Assembly: GCF_019097595.1 (NCBI RefSeq)
Contig: NC_080716.1
Span: 26,935,901 to 26,999,900, forward strand
Origin: Hemibagrus wyckioides
Lineage: Eukaryota; Chordata; Actinopteri; Siluriformes; Bagridae
Length of the DNA: 64,000 bases
Direction: 5' to 3'
Part shown: piece after piece, positions 1 through 11,946 of the stretch
Layout: each line of letters begins with the position of its first letter
How positions within the stretch are numbered: the first letter of the stretch is position 1
Made by a program: the position numbers and the translations under genes
Notes under the pieces: generated by a model
What the model saw: only the letters and a program-made list of their open reading frames with translations
Database searches by the model: none
What the model was told of the DNA's origin: nothing

Positions 1-1985
1 CCTCCAGCTCTGACTCCTGTCTCTTCCTCAGTGACACTGCCTCTAAACCATACAGCATGGCCGGTCTCACCACTGTCTTGTACACCTTCCCCTTGATTCT
101 TGCTTAAATTTTTCTATCACACAGAACTCCCGACATCTTTCTCCACCTATTCCAACCTGCCTGCCCTCGCTTCTTTACCTCTTTCCCACACTCTCCATTA
201 CTCTGGACTGTTGACCCCAAGTACTTAAACTCCTGTACCTTCTTCACCTCTTCACCCTGTAATCTTACTGTTCCACTTCCCTCTCTTTCATTCACACACA
301 TGTACTCAGTCTTACTACGACTGACTTTCATTCCTCTTCTCTCGAGCGCAAACCTCCACCTCTCCAGGTTTTCCTCCACCTGCTCCCTGCTCTCACTACA
401 GATCACAATGTCATCTGCAAACATGACTGTCCAAGAAGACTCCTCTCTCACCTCCTCTGACAACTGGTCCATCACCATAGCAAACAGGAAGGGGCTCAGA
501 GCCAATCCCTGATGCAGTCCCACCTCCACTTTGAACTCCTCTGTCTGCCCTACAGCACACCTCACCACTGTCCTGCTCCATACAGTACAACAGCTCTTCT
601 CTTGGCACCCTGTCATATGCTTTCTCCAAGTCTACAAACACACAGTGCAACTCTCTCTGACCATCCTTCTTCATACTTCTCCATTAACATTCTCAGAGCA
701 AAAATTGTATCTGTTGTGCTCTTTCTGGGCATGAAGCCATACTGCTGCTCACAAATTTCCACTACCTTCCTTAACCTAGCTTCCACTAATCTTTCCCATA
801 GCTTCATTGTATGGCTCATTAACTTTATCCCCCTATAGTTTTTGCAACTCTGCACGTCACCCTTATTCTTAAAGATTGGCACTAATACACTTCTCCATTT
901 CTCAGGCATCTTCTCACTCTCTAAAACCCTGTTAAACAAACTAGTTAAAAAATTCCACTGCTGCCTCTCCTAGACACTTCCAGACCTCCACCGGGATGTC
1001 GTCAGGACCAACTGCCTTTCCACTTTCATCCTCTTCAAAGCCTTCCTGACTTTATCCTTTCTAATCCTATCTAATTTCTGTTCCACAGAGTTCACCCCTT
1101 CTACTCTATTTTCCTTCTCATTTTCCTCATTCATCAGCTCCTCAAAGTACTCCTTCCATCTCCTCTGTACACTCTCCTCACTCGTGAGCACCTTTCCATC
1201 TCAAAATCCACTACCATCTGCCCTTCAAGGTTCCTTTCCTTAACTCCAAACTTGCCCATCACCTCCTCATCACCTGTGTTCCCCTCACCAACATGTCCAT
1301 TAAAATCTGCTCCTATCACCATTCTCTCATCCATGGAATACTCTCTACCACCTCATCTAATTCACTCCAGAATCTCTCTTTCTCCTCTAACTAACTCCAC
1401 TAACAACATTCAACATCACCCCTTCAACCTCTAACTTCAGACTCATAACCCTGTTCGACACTCTCTTCACCTCCAGAACATTCCTCAGAAACTCCTCCTT
1501 CAAGACCACACCTACCCCATTTCTCTTACTATCCACACCATAATGAAACAGCTTGAATCCTGCTCCTATACTACGAGCCTTGCTACCCTTCCACCTGGTC
1601 TCCTGTACACACAATATATCCACATTCCTTCTCTCCATCATATCAGCTAGCTCTCTACCTTTCCCTGTCATAGTACCAACATTCAGAGTTCCTATTCTCA
1701 GTCCTACACCCTTACCTTTCCTCTCTGTCTATGCTCTCTCCTCCCTCCTCTACTACTTCGACCAACAGTAGCCCAATTTCCACCAGTGCCCTGTAGGTCA
1801 ACGGCGCCGATGGCGGTCGTTGTTAACCCGGGCCTTGACCGATCCAGTATAAAATTCAGAGTGAAATTAGATTCGCATGGTTAAATCTGGCAATGTTTTA
1901 CGCCGAATGCCCTTCCTGACGCAACCCTCCCTATTTATCCGGGCTTGGGACTGGAACAGAAGTGACTGGATTGTGACCCCATAGC
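1..1985 (-). mobile_element. RTE-type LINE, decayed, left end outside window
   Basis: Minus-strand remains of a non-LTR retrotransposon with an apurinic-type endonuclease and reverse transcriptase. The endonuclease N-terminus lies at 1671-1387 and has the family's DILCVQETRWKG block. Endonuclease remnants follow at 1334-1134 (GADFNGHVGE). Reverse transcriptase remnants lie at 939-104, with the FADDIVI catalytic motif near 420. Several frameshifts and stops break the reading frame. Compared with the sister copy at 32194-35065 it lacks about 700 bases between the endonuclease and the RT, at about position 1200. The element sits in intron 9 of aminotransferase copy A and is nested in the tail of an L2-like LINE. 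The RTE clade label is from memory of fish repeats. Confidence 0.8.
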
Positions 1986-2615
1986 TAGATTGAAGAAAAA
2001 TAAGAATAACAATAATAATAATTTCACAAAAACACACAAACAAACAATTGCACTTGCTTATTGCACATCTTCAATTGGTGTTACTGCACTCTTGTATTGC
2101 ACAGGATTTTAATTATTGTAATTTCACAGTTTAAGAATATCACATACACCAATGTGTATTATGAGGACAGGTTATTTCACAATTAGAACACAGTATAAAA
2201 ATCAGTATGAACAGTGTGTATTATGGTGACTGGTTCATTGAGAGCAGCTCTGATTGTAAAGTCTAATAGCAGTAGGGAGAAAAGACCTTCTGTATCACAG
2301 AAGACATTTAGGATGTAACAGTCTGTCACTGAAGGAGCTGCTCAGAGATGTAACTCTGTCATACAGGGGGTGAGAGTCATTCTCCATCAAAGATGATAGT
2401 TTAGCTACCATCCTCCTTTCTCCCACCTCCTGTATTGTGTCCAGGGGCATCCCCAGAACTGAGCTGGCCTTCCTGATTAGCTTGTCCAGTCTCTTCCTGT
2501 CTGCAGTAGAGATGCTGCTGCACCAGCAGACCACTCCATAGAAGATGGCTGAGGCCACCACAGAGTCAAAACAAAATAGAACATACTGTATATCTGCTAA
2601 GATCTTCCAGTACAT
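1986..2615 (-). mobile_element. L2/CR1-like LINE 3' fragment (copy A)
   Basis: Minus-strand fragment of the C-terminal end of a LINE ORF2, read from 2615 to 2295. The block SVVASAIFYGVVCWCSSI followed by a conserved KLIRKASSVLGM stretch is typical of the C-terminal region of fish L2/CR1-like elements. It is 5'-truncated and ends in an (AAT)-rich tail near 2000. The same fragment occurs in copy B at 10797-11578 and copy C at 35075-35678, so it predates the gene duplications. The exact clade is uncertain. Confidence 0.7.
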
Positions 2616-2965
2616 ATATTTTATTTCATTTCATTGTCTGTACCACTCCCCGATCTATACTCGGGTCACAGGGAGCCTGTGCCTATCTCAGGTGTCATCA
2701 GGCATCAATGCAGGATACACCCTAGACGGAGTGCCAACCCATTGCAGGGCACACACACACACACACTCATTCACTGATGCAATCATACACTAAGGGCAAT
2801 TTAGAGACTCCATTCAGCCTAGAAGCATGTCTTTGGACTATAGGAAAAAACTGGAGCAAACCCACCAAGCACAGGGAGAACATGCAAACTCCACACACAC
2901 AGTGAGTGGGAGTGGGAGCTGTACTTTTACAGTGGCCCCAATAGTGAATATCACAGTATAAATTA
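2616..2965. repeat. Teleost interspersed repeat (copy A)
   Basis: About 350 bases of a repeat I recognise as very common in fish genomes, marked by a 'gccaacccattgcagggcac' segment, a short CA tract and a 'gggagaacatgcaaactcca' segment. It abuts the L2-like fragment in all three aminotransferase copies (also 11579-11946 and 35679-36046), so both were present before duplication. I cannot assign a family name with confidence; Mermaid-like is a possibility. Confidence 0.6.
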
Positions 2966-3225
2966 TAATAATTATTATAAAAACAGATTGAGAAAACATT
3001 CTTTTCTTTTTTCTGTAATTTTCAGAAACATTTGGATGATGCAACTTTCAATATTTTGTATGTTATATTGTGATAGGTGTTAGTATGTTGTAAAACATCA
3101 GTTGCACAACATTATGGTACACCGTATCTTGTTCTAGGTCCTGTGTACTTTGTAATGAGCCATCACCATGTGGTTATTATTCTGTTCCACACTCAGTATG
3201 TGAATTGCAGTATTTATGTGTATAG

Positions 3226-3743
3226 GAGAAGCAGCTGGAGCTGGACTTGCTGTACTGTTTGTACTGAGTTTGCTGGAGGATGAAGGCTTGTGTGTGGGAG
3301 CTGGATGTGTACATGGACAAAAAGAGGGAACCTATCACATCAGGTGCTCTTAATGCCTTCACACTGATTTATATATATAAATTTCTTAATTAAAAACTCA
3401 TCTTTTCCTATTGGTGTTTTTTTTTAAAATTATGCTTCAAACAGAGATGTTTCATTTTATATTGAAATGTTCAGTATGACTGTAGGTTTTCAAATCTGCT
3501 AGTGAATTGAAGATCAAGATCAAATGAACAGGCTTGATCTTGGTTTGAAATGACCATGATAATTACTATTGTTTTGTTTCTATTGACCTTAATAATGCTC
3601 TGTTATTATGCACTGTCCTAGCACTAAGCCTTGTATCATCTCTTCTCTAAAGGATTTGCCTGGCAATCTCAGAGGAGATCATGAAGGACGTGCTGCAGAG
3701 GCTGAAAAATTTCCACCTCCGCTTCATCAAAGAGTTTCCCTGA
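3226..3743 (+). pseudogene. Alanine aminotransferase-like copy A, last two exons, broken
   Basis: Terminal two exons of the first tandem copy: exon 10 at 3226-3343 and exon 11 at 3653-3743. Both have intact AG acceptors, and exon 10 has a GT donor. Exon 11 encodes a C-terminus identical in outline to copies B and C, ending at the TGA at 3741-3743. Exon 10 carries a 5-base insertion (a repeat of 'tactg') near 3262-3266 relative to copies B and C. This creates an in-frame TGA at 3265-3267 and shifts everything downstream. The substrate-arginine motif GTYHIR is still legible in the original frame. Earlier exons would lie to the left of the window. It is almost certainly a dead copy, or a gene with a truncated C-terminus. 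Confidence 0.85.
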
Positions 3744-4381
3744 TCAGCCATGCTGACATAAACATAAGAAATCTAATCAAATACAGCTTTTCCTCTGAAC
3801 CAGCATTTCTGGGGCTGTATTCAGAGTTCATGACTAAAGTCCAAAGGTTGAGTCAATATTTATGTACATTCTGTTTATGTACAGTTATAAAAAGCATGCA
3901 AATGACTAGGTTGCCAGATTTTTCTTGAATTCAGGGTCAGACACTTCTCTCTATTATTCAGACTCCAAGTGCAAATCTCATACAACTTCTTAAAAGCAAT
4001 CAGTTCTGTAGTTATGTCTGAGATCTGTATACCAATTTGCACAAAATTTGTATTAAATCTTTTACTCTGAATACACCCCTCAGTCCTTAGAGCCTTTAGA
4101 GTTAGTAAGAAAACTCACCACCAAATTTTAAACACTTCTTATATTTTACTGTTGCATTAATTATAATCAAATACATGTAATAAATCACTTTATATATGGT
4201 AATGAACACCATAATAATATAGTTATTTTAAATTAAATTACAAAACAAACAAACAAAACAACTTTCACATAAAAAAGTTACACACAACTCCACTTGCTTC
4301 CTAACAATAAAATGTTAATGTTGTCTTAATGTCGGTTCATTAAATAAAGAGTAGTGTGCAACTCCGAGCAACTCCACTCTT
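3744..4381. other. Copy A 3' flank
   Basis: Non-coding DNA downstream of copy A. It is near-identical to the flank after copy B (12714-13398) and the flank after copy C (36829-37498). AATAAA-type signals occur at about 4180 and at the 'aaataaag' near 4342, both conserved in the other copies, and could serve as polyadenylation signals. No gene seen. Confidence 0.6.
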
Positions 4382-4601
4382 GGGCAGTGGTAGCTCAAAT
4401 GGTTAAGGCTCTGGAATGTTGATCAGAGGGCTGGGGTTCAAGTCAAAGCACTGCCAAGCTACCACTGTTGGGTTCTTGAGCAAGGCCCATAACCCTCACT
4501 ACTACAGAGGTGCTGTACCATGGCTGACCCTGCTCTGACCCCAACTTCCAAAGTTGGGTTGTGCCAAGGAAGAATTTCACTGTGTTGTAACTTATATGTG
4601 A
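4382..4601 (+). repeat. tRNA-derived SINE (copy A), tail missing
   Basis: A tRNA-like head with an A-box-like 'tagctcaaatggttaagg' and a B-box-like 'ggttcaagtc' is followed by the body of a SINE common in otophysan fish. The sister element after copy B continues into 'gacaaataaagg'. This one stops at 'tatatgtga' and passes directly into the upstream region of copy B, so the tandem-duplication joint lies at its 3' end. Confidence 0.75.
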
Positions 4602-4718
4602 GTAGTGATGTTACTAAGCAGTTTGTATTTCTAGCAATTTTTCTGGTTTTGAACTTTCTTTGTTTCAGTTTTCGTGATTCTGCTCTGCCTCTGATTACCT
4701 TGTTTGCTCTGTATCTTG

Positions 4719-5432
4719 CAGTGGCGGGCCGTGCATTTCACACCTAGGCCTTCACTGGTGTCCTTCCTGAATTAATCCACCTCTATACCATCATGACACC
4801 ACGGCAATAGATACTAATCAACTATTAAATAGCAAAGTAAAAAAGAAATTAGGCTACAATATTTCACACCTCACAAGGAATAGTTAATTTTATTACAGTC
4901 AGCATTGAAAATGCATTTGTAAGGATGTCTGCGACCAAATCAATTTCTTCTCCTCTGTCAGCCATTGTGAGTTAAAATATATATATATATTTTATTTAGT
5001 TTGTGCGGTTCCCTGCCTCTGTCTACTCCAATTATCCAATCAAAGGACAGGAAATTGCTTACATAATCATATGCCTGCTAGGTGGCCCCAGTGACGCCAA
5101 CTCAAAATCTGATTGGTTAATGTAACAGTTTCATTGCCACTTATTTTAAGCTACAGGTGCCTGCACTATTAATTCTGAAGGCCTTAAAGCAGATTTCTTT
5201 CACTCTGGCAACACATGATGTCAGCCACTGGCTGAAATATGATTGGATAAATACTCTTATCGTAAATATACACTACTGGAAGCATGAAATGTAGAGAATA
5301 GACTATTGGGAATAATTTAATACACATTCATGGAAAAATATATTATATATATTAAAATGCAAGTCAGTGATTCAGATCACTGCTGTTTAGGCCAGCAGAG
5401 AAGGCCTTGCTGGCCATGGCAGCCCACCACTA
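4719..5432. mobile_element. Non-autonomous hAT-like element upstream of copy B
   Basis: A 714-bp element with imperfect terminal inverted repeats, starting CAGTGGCGGGC and ending GCCCACCACTA, flanked by an 8-bp duplication (GTATCTTG at 4711-4718; GTATTTTT at 5433-5440). An 8-bp target duplication and CAGNG-type ends are typical of hAT transposons. It encodes no recognisable transposase. The orthologous insertion upstream of copy C is at 24765-25474, where the duplicated site is better preserved. Confidence 0.65.
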
Positions 5433-7014
5433 GTATTTTTTCATGTGTAGAATTTTCATTCCTTTATTTAGTTTGTTTGCTTTTCCTGTTTGTTTTCCTG
5501 TCAGTTATCATCACTTTGATTGTCTTTAACATTTTTTCTCAATGTCTTGTCTTTATTAAACCCTCCTGGTTTTTCAGGAACAGCTTACCTTACCTTATTA
5601 CCATAGTAGTAGCTGGTATTACCTCTTGCGACTGCCAGAGGGTGTCCAAGTTCAAATTCAAACTACAAATTGAGCATGAATTGGCCCAAATGTCAGAGTT
5701 TCCACTAGGAGGTGCAACAGGCAGAGGGAGAGGAAGGTCATGACAGGTAAAATTGTTAATCTGATAGTAATTTATTCAATTAGAAATTTCTTCGTTTCCT
5801 TTGTGGGTGTTCACTGAACTGGACCTACAGTACCACTTACATCTCCTAAATCCTCATCACTAAGATTAATTTATCAAGCCAAGTATTGGTTATTTTGTAT
5901 ACTGTAAGATTTAATTAATTCTTTTAATACTTTTTAAATGTATGGAAGATATTTTTGAATAGAAACACATGTACACCTGCTCATTTATACAGTGCATAGT
6001 GCAGTACAAGTGCAGTACATATCAGGCAGATACAGTTAAAGAGCTTTAGTTACTATTAAACTTGACAGTTGATGATTAGTGAAAGACCAGGCAATGTTCA
6101 AACAATCATCTGTCCAGTTTCTGTGTACCTGTGACCACTGTCTTCTGTTCTCCTCTGACCTCTTATATCAACAGTGTGTTTCTATCCACAGAGCTGCCAC
6201 TCAGAATATTGAAACTTTTTTCAATATTCTGTGTCAACAATAAAGTCATCAGCAGTTTCTGAAATACTCAAACCAGCCCATCTGGCACCAACCAGCACAA
6301 CATGTTTAAAGTCACTGTGAACAGATTTTTGAATTATACATTAGCTGAAGCTCTTGGCCTGTATATGCATTATTTTATGCACACATGCAGCCACAAAATC
6401 AGTATTCAAGTTACCCAGCTCAAGAAAAAGCAAAACCCATGCCTGTAATAGCAATCCTCTATTTCTTTAGCACCTGCATTTACCCAGAATTACACTGTAA
6501 CAATAGGGCAATGTTATTGTGCCTAATGTGACTATGACTGTGCTCGGGCATGCTCAACAAGCTGTTATGACAGCAGGCCTGAGTCAACATGAAAACAGCA
6601 GAAAGCAAGAATATCTGATCAGTCCTCACAGATCTGAGCTGAACTAATGGCAGAATTGGTGCAGGAATTGAGAGTAACTATCTTGCTATGGATCTTCACT
6701 CAGGTATCATTCAATCCTGGTCCAAATGTTTCACGAACCATGAAATTTAAAAAAATAATTAATCTACACATTCTGCTTATTTATTCTTAGAAGTGGCTCA
6801 TTTGTGTGCCCTGGTTGGGGATTTGTTAATCATGTGAGCAGGAAAAAGGTGTCAAATGTGTTATACATTTGCTATGTGGGAGGACATTAAAAAAAACAGC
6901 ACACATACAGTATGTTGAGTCAAAATTTTTTGGCTCTGTTCAGCTGTCAACACAAGACCTGTTAAATACAGGCAATAAATGAAAGTCTAAAATACAGTAC
7001 AGAATTTGAGGAGC
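5433..7014. other. Upstream region of copy B
   Basis: Non-coding, AT-rich DNA closely matching 25475-27151 upstream of copy C. Relative to C it lacks about 110 bases near 6150, where a 'gttctc' occurs at both edges of the missing stretch. A 137-codon open frame at 5330-5743 is preserved in both copies but has no recognisable domain and overlaps the hAT element. I regard it as chance. No promoter motif could be assigned. Confidence 0.5.
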
Positions 7015-9465
7015 ATGTCTCTCCTACGAGAAATCACTCCAAAGCTAAAAGGCCTCTGTGTTTCAGCACAGGACATCTTAGACAGTTGTGCAGGACAAAT
7101 TACAGCAGAAATTGAACAGGTAGGACTCTAAAAATCTTTTCAAATTGTATCTGAAATAAAATGTGTGATTTGGCAACTAAATGACATTTAGACAGGTCCT
7201 CCTATTTAAATAAAGTGAGACCCTCTCATGGCTTAGGTTCTTAAAAAATGCTGTAAACAACTATGTATATTAGGAAAAATTATGTTAAACCATCATACTG
7301 ATGCTACTCTGTTTCACAGGGCTCGGAGAAAAGCTATAAAGAAGTTCTCAATGTTTCGTCTGCTGATTTCCACAGAACGGGATTAAAACCCATCACTTTT
7401 TTTCGTCAGGTAAACTGTTCTGTATTCAGAGGGTCATTATATTAATATTCCCCTTTCTAGACTGAGTGTTCATCAAACTTTTTTAAGAAGCTAAAACAAA
7501 ACTGAATAGGACTAACCTGCTAAAATATTGACCATGGATAAGGGTATTTACAGGACATGTACATAATTGTGTCTTTTAAAGCTTGCATAAACTTTGTCTC
7601 TGGGGATTGTGGTGCAGGTTCTGGCCACTTGTTTCTACCCCTCCCTCCTAACTGATGAGAGTTTACCCTTGGATGCAAGAGAGAGAGCACAAAGGATTCT
7701 GGCAGAATGTGAAGGAGGGAGCATAGTTGACCTATTTAAATAACTTCTTATCTCATCATGACAGTACCTGACAGCTAAAACCAATTAAGAAAAGCATTAT
7801 TCAAAAACAATGACCCCTTTTCCTTATAAGGAAACTTACAAGGCATACATATATTTAACTGTGGATGGATTGTCAAAGTTTCAATTGCATTTGCCAGGCA
7901 CTTTACAGACAGGAGGGCACAAAACTTATATATTTACCTATTACATCTTTCTCCTTTAAAATGTATGATAACTATAATAATTATAAAAACAGTTATTTTT
8001 GTATTTGGTACAACATAATTGGTACATATACAGACTATTTGGTATAAAAACATAATTGTTAATATTAATATCATGTGTCTACTTTATATAAACAGGATCA
8101 TACACTGCTGCACGTGGGATTAAAAAGATCCAGGACTCCATATGTAAATTTATCACAAAACGTGATGGTGTTATTCCTGATCCTGACAAAATCTACATCA
8201 CTAACGGATCCCAGATGTCCCTCATAGTGAGAAACACCAAAACAATAAGCACACATTTAAATAATGTACTTTTCACTCTGGAAAATAAACAGTAATATAA
8301 GAGCAATATACTGTATGTCTCTGTAGATGGTAATGAAGCTGCTGGTTCAGAGTGAGGGTTCTCTGAAGACCGGGGTTCTTACTCCTGTACCATCCCACCC
8401 CACCTTTAACATGGCAGTGGCTGCTCAGGGGGGAGTTGTGGTGCCCTACTACCTGTGTGAGGAACAGGGATGGGGAATGCAGATCGAAGAATTGCAAAGA
8501 ACTGTGCACATGGCCAGGGGGCAATGCAACCCAACTGTGTTATACCTCATCAATCCAGGAAGTCCAACAGGTAATGGAAATTTTGATGGAAATTTTATAA
8601 TGTATATATTTCGTATATTTACAATAATTAAAATTGGTTACTGAAGGAGGGCACTGGTGGCTCAGTGGTAGGTTTCTTGCTTACCATGCTTACCATCCCA
8701 CTGCAATACTAACTACATACTTTTCTCTATGATAAAGCACAAAATGAAATAGAAATGAGTTGGAAAATAAATTAAACCACTCAGGAACATCCTTAAAAAA
8801 CAAAGACTGTCTCATTTTCATTACTCTGTATGCTTCTTAACCAAAGTAACATGAATGTTTCACCAGGTCATGTGCAGAGTAAGGACTCAATTGCCGAAGT
8901 GATTCGCTTTGCTGCAAAAGAAAAGCTTTTCTTAATGATAGATGAGGTAGCAGTCTTTCATAAAAATATATAAAATTCTTAAATACACATTTCACACATT
9001 TTCTACACAACATTTAAATGTACCACCAACTAAGCACTAGAAGATTTGAACTTCATATCTGAACTGAATCCTATTATTTACATTTAATTCTGCATTTTGC
9101 CTTTAAAATGAATTAGGCAATTAATAGTGTAGAGACATAAGGAATCTTTAAAACATGAATGTCTTTCTTCTTTTTTATTTTGTCACAACAGGTGCATCAG
9201 GACATTGTGTACGGGAAAGGAATTGAGTTTTATTCATATAGGAGAGTGCTCTCTGAAATGGGGCTCCCATACTCCAGCAGTGTGGAGCTGGCCTCCTTTA
9301 ATTCCATCTCCAAGAGTGTCATGGGAGAGTATGTTTTTTTTTTTTTTAAATATCTGACTAATCACACCAATATTTGCTTACTGATCATCTCAAGCTTTCT
9401 GCTGGGTTTTGGAGCATGTCTGTGGGCCTTTGTGCCTTTTCTGCTACAATAATATTAGGTCAGAC

Positions 9466-10050
9466 ATTCACGTTAGGTGAGAAAGTCTGGGGTGTAATTG
9501 CCATTCCAGTTCATCCCAAAAGTGTTGAGTGGGGTTGAGTCAGAGCTCTGTGCTGGACACTTGGGTTCTTCTACTCCAGCATTAACACACCATGTCTCCA
9601 TGGAGCTCCAGTCTTCTAACACACTACGATCCACCACGCTCTTTAAGATCGTAAAATTCCGGAATCCTAGTAGTTCCCAGAATATCAAAGTCCACAAAAG
9701 GGGGTAGAACGTTTTAGTATTTAGCTCCAAAACTTTGGAATAGTCTTCCTGACAGTGTTCGGGGCTCAGACACAGGCTCCCAGTTTAAATGTAGACTAAA
9801 GACTTATCTCTTCAGCCTGGCATACATTTAATAACATTTAATAACATCTAGGATTGTCTGTCTGTTTGTCTGTTTATATGTTTGTTGTTTTCTATGTCAT
9901 TTACGTTTTTCATGTAAAGCTGCTTTGAGACAATACTCTTTGTTAAAAGCGCTATACAAATAAATTGAATTGAATTGAACTTTGTGTACAGATATGTTGT
10001 CAACAGTGTTTGGGCCTCTTAGCTCCAGTGGTGCACAAAGATTTTCTATA
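9466..10050 (-). repeat. Tc1-derived fragment in intron 7 with a LINE tail inserted
   Basis: Intron 7 of copy B holds a degenerate Tc1-like transposase C-terminal remnant on the minus strand (LNTFGMNWNG-type block). Copy C has the same remnant at about 31250-31530. In B it is split at about 9595-9977 by a 5'-truncated LINE end on the plus strand. That end reads PKLWNSLPDSV followed by the common fish tail 'gctatacaaataaattgaa' with an ATTGA repeat. The LINE is absent from C, so it postdates the B/C split. Confidence 0.6.
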
Positions 10051-10796
10051 CAATTGTATACTTTAACTTTAATTAACTGTTTGGGGAAGAGACATATATT
10101 TTAGCCTGTATGGTATAAAAGAAATAACTGATTTTCTTGAATGATTTTAAGACTTAATGTTTTTTCTTTATTCTTTTAACTCTACCTAATTCATTTGATC
10201 TCACTAAACTATCTGTATTTGTCATTGTGCTCAGAAGAGACTGAAATACCAGCAACTGACATCTAATCTTCTGCAAACCCTCTGTGTGGTCAGGTGTGGT
10301 CTGCGTGGAGGCTATTTGGAGTTGGTGAACCTTGACTCTTTAGTGATTCCATACATCCAGAAATTCTTCAACACGTTTACTTGTGGAACGTTGAATGGTC
10401 AAATCGCCGTGGATGTGATGGCTGACCCTCCACAACCCACACAGCCTTCATATGAACTCCACACTCAAATATGATGTGTTACAATGCAATCATTTTCTTT
10501 CATTAGAATTTGTTTTACCTTTTTAAAACATTAAACATTTTAAATGTAAATTCTTATCATTGTAAACTTGACTTTCTCAGGAGATTCAGTTAATTAGGAG
10601 CACAATAAGCAATAATGCCCAGAAGACTCTGGAGGTTCTCAGTGGCCTACCTGGAATCAGCTGCCAGCCAGTAAATGGAGGAATTTTTGCCTTCCCACGT
10701 CTGCACTTGTCCCAGTCTGCAATAAAATATGCCAAGGTCAGTCAAACAAAAACACAAAAGTGACTAGCAACACTAATTGTATTCAAACTTTCATAA

Positions 10797-11578
10797 GATA
10801 AGATAAGATAAGATAAGATAAGATAAGATAAGATAAGATAAGATAAGCCTTTATTTGTCCCACAGTGGGGAAATTTCCACATTACAGCAGCAACAAAAGA
10901 AGAAAATGTGCAAATATGAAGCAGAAAGATAAAGAAATCTATATAAATACAGAAGAAAAATAAGAATAACAACAATAATAATAATTTCACAAAAAAACAC
11001 AAACAAACAATTGCACTTGGTTATTGCACATCTTAAACTGTTGTTATTGCACTCTTGTACTGCACAGGATTTTAATTATTTTAATTTCACAGTTTAAGAA
11101 TATCACATACACCAGTGTGTATTATGAGGACAGGTTATTTCACAATTAGAACACAGTATAAAAATCAGTATGAACAGTGTGTATTATGGTGACCGGTTCA
11201 CTGAGAGCAGCTCTGATTATAAAGTCTAATAGCAGTAGGGAGAAAAGACCTTCTGTATCACAGAAGACATTTAGGATGTAACAGTTTGTCACTGAAGGAG
11301 CTGCTCAGAGATGTAACTCTGTCATACAGGGGGTGAGAGTCATTCTCCATCAAAGATGATAGTTTAGCTACCATCCTCCTTTCTCACACCTCCTGTATTG
11401 TGTCCAGGGGCATCCCCAGAACTGAGCTGGCCTTCCTGATTAGCTTGTCCAGTCTCTTCCTGTCTGCAGTAGAGATGCTGCTGCACAAGCAGACCACTCC
11501 ATAAAAGATGGCTGAGGCCACCACAGAGTCAAAACAAAATAGAACATACTGTATATCTGCTAAGATCTTCCAGTACAT
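10797..11578 (-). mobile_element. L2/CR1-like LINE 3' fragment (copy B), intact tail
   Basis: Same fragment as in copies A and C, but here not interrupted by the RTE LINE. The tail runs through 'agcctttatttgtcccacag' into an (ATAAG)n microsatellite of about ten units at 10797-10847. It preserves the arrangement that preceded the RTE insertion. Coding remnant on the minus strand at 11578-11384. Confidence 0.7.
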
Positions 11579-11946
11579 GTATTTTATTTCATTTCATTGT
11601 CTGTACCACTCACCGATCTATACTCGGGTCACGGGGAGCCTGTGCCTATCTCAGGTGTCATCAGGCATCAATACAGGATACACCCTAGACGGAATGCCAA
11701 CCCATTGCAGGGCACGCACACACACACACTCATTCACTGACGCAATCACACACTATGGGCAATTTAGAGAATCATCAATCATTCTAGAAGCATGTCTTTG
11801 GACTATGGGAGAAAACCGGAGAAAACCCACCAAGCACAGGGAGAACATGCAAACTCCACACACACAGTGAGTGGGAGCGGGAGCTGTACTTTTACAGTGA
11901 CCCCAATAGTGAATATCACAGTATAAATTATAATAATTATTATAAA
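11579..11946. repeat. Teleost interspersed repeat (copy B)
   Basis: Orthologous to 2616-2965 and 35679-36046, adjacent to the L2-like fragment and just upstream of exon 10. No coding content. Confidence 0.6.

Noticed and set aside
4382..4460. Possible tRNA gene
   Set aside because: A and B boxes are present, but the sequence continues into a SINE body and cannot fold a full cloverleaf. The same reasoning applies to 13399 and 27606.
5330..5743. 137-codon frame preserved upstream of copies B and C
   Set aside because: Overlaps the hAT-like element end, has a composition like translated AT-rich DNA and no known domain. Preservation is explained by recent duplication (also 25372-25785).
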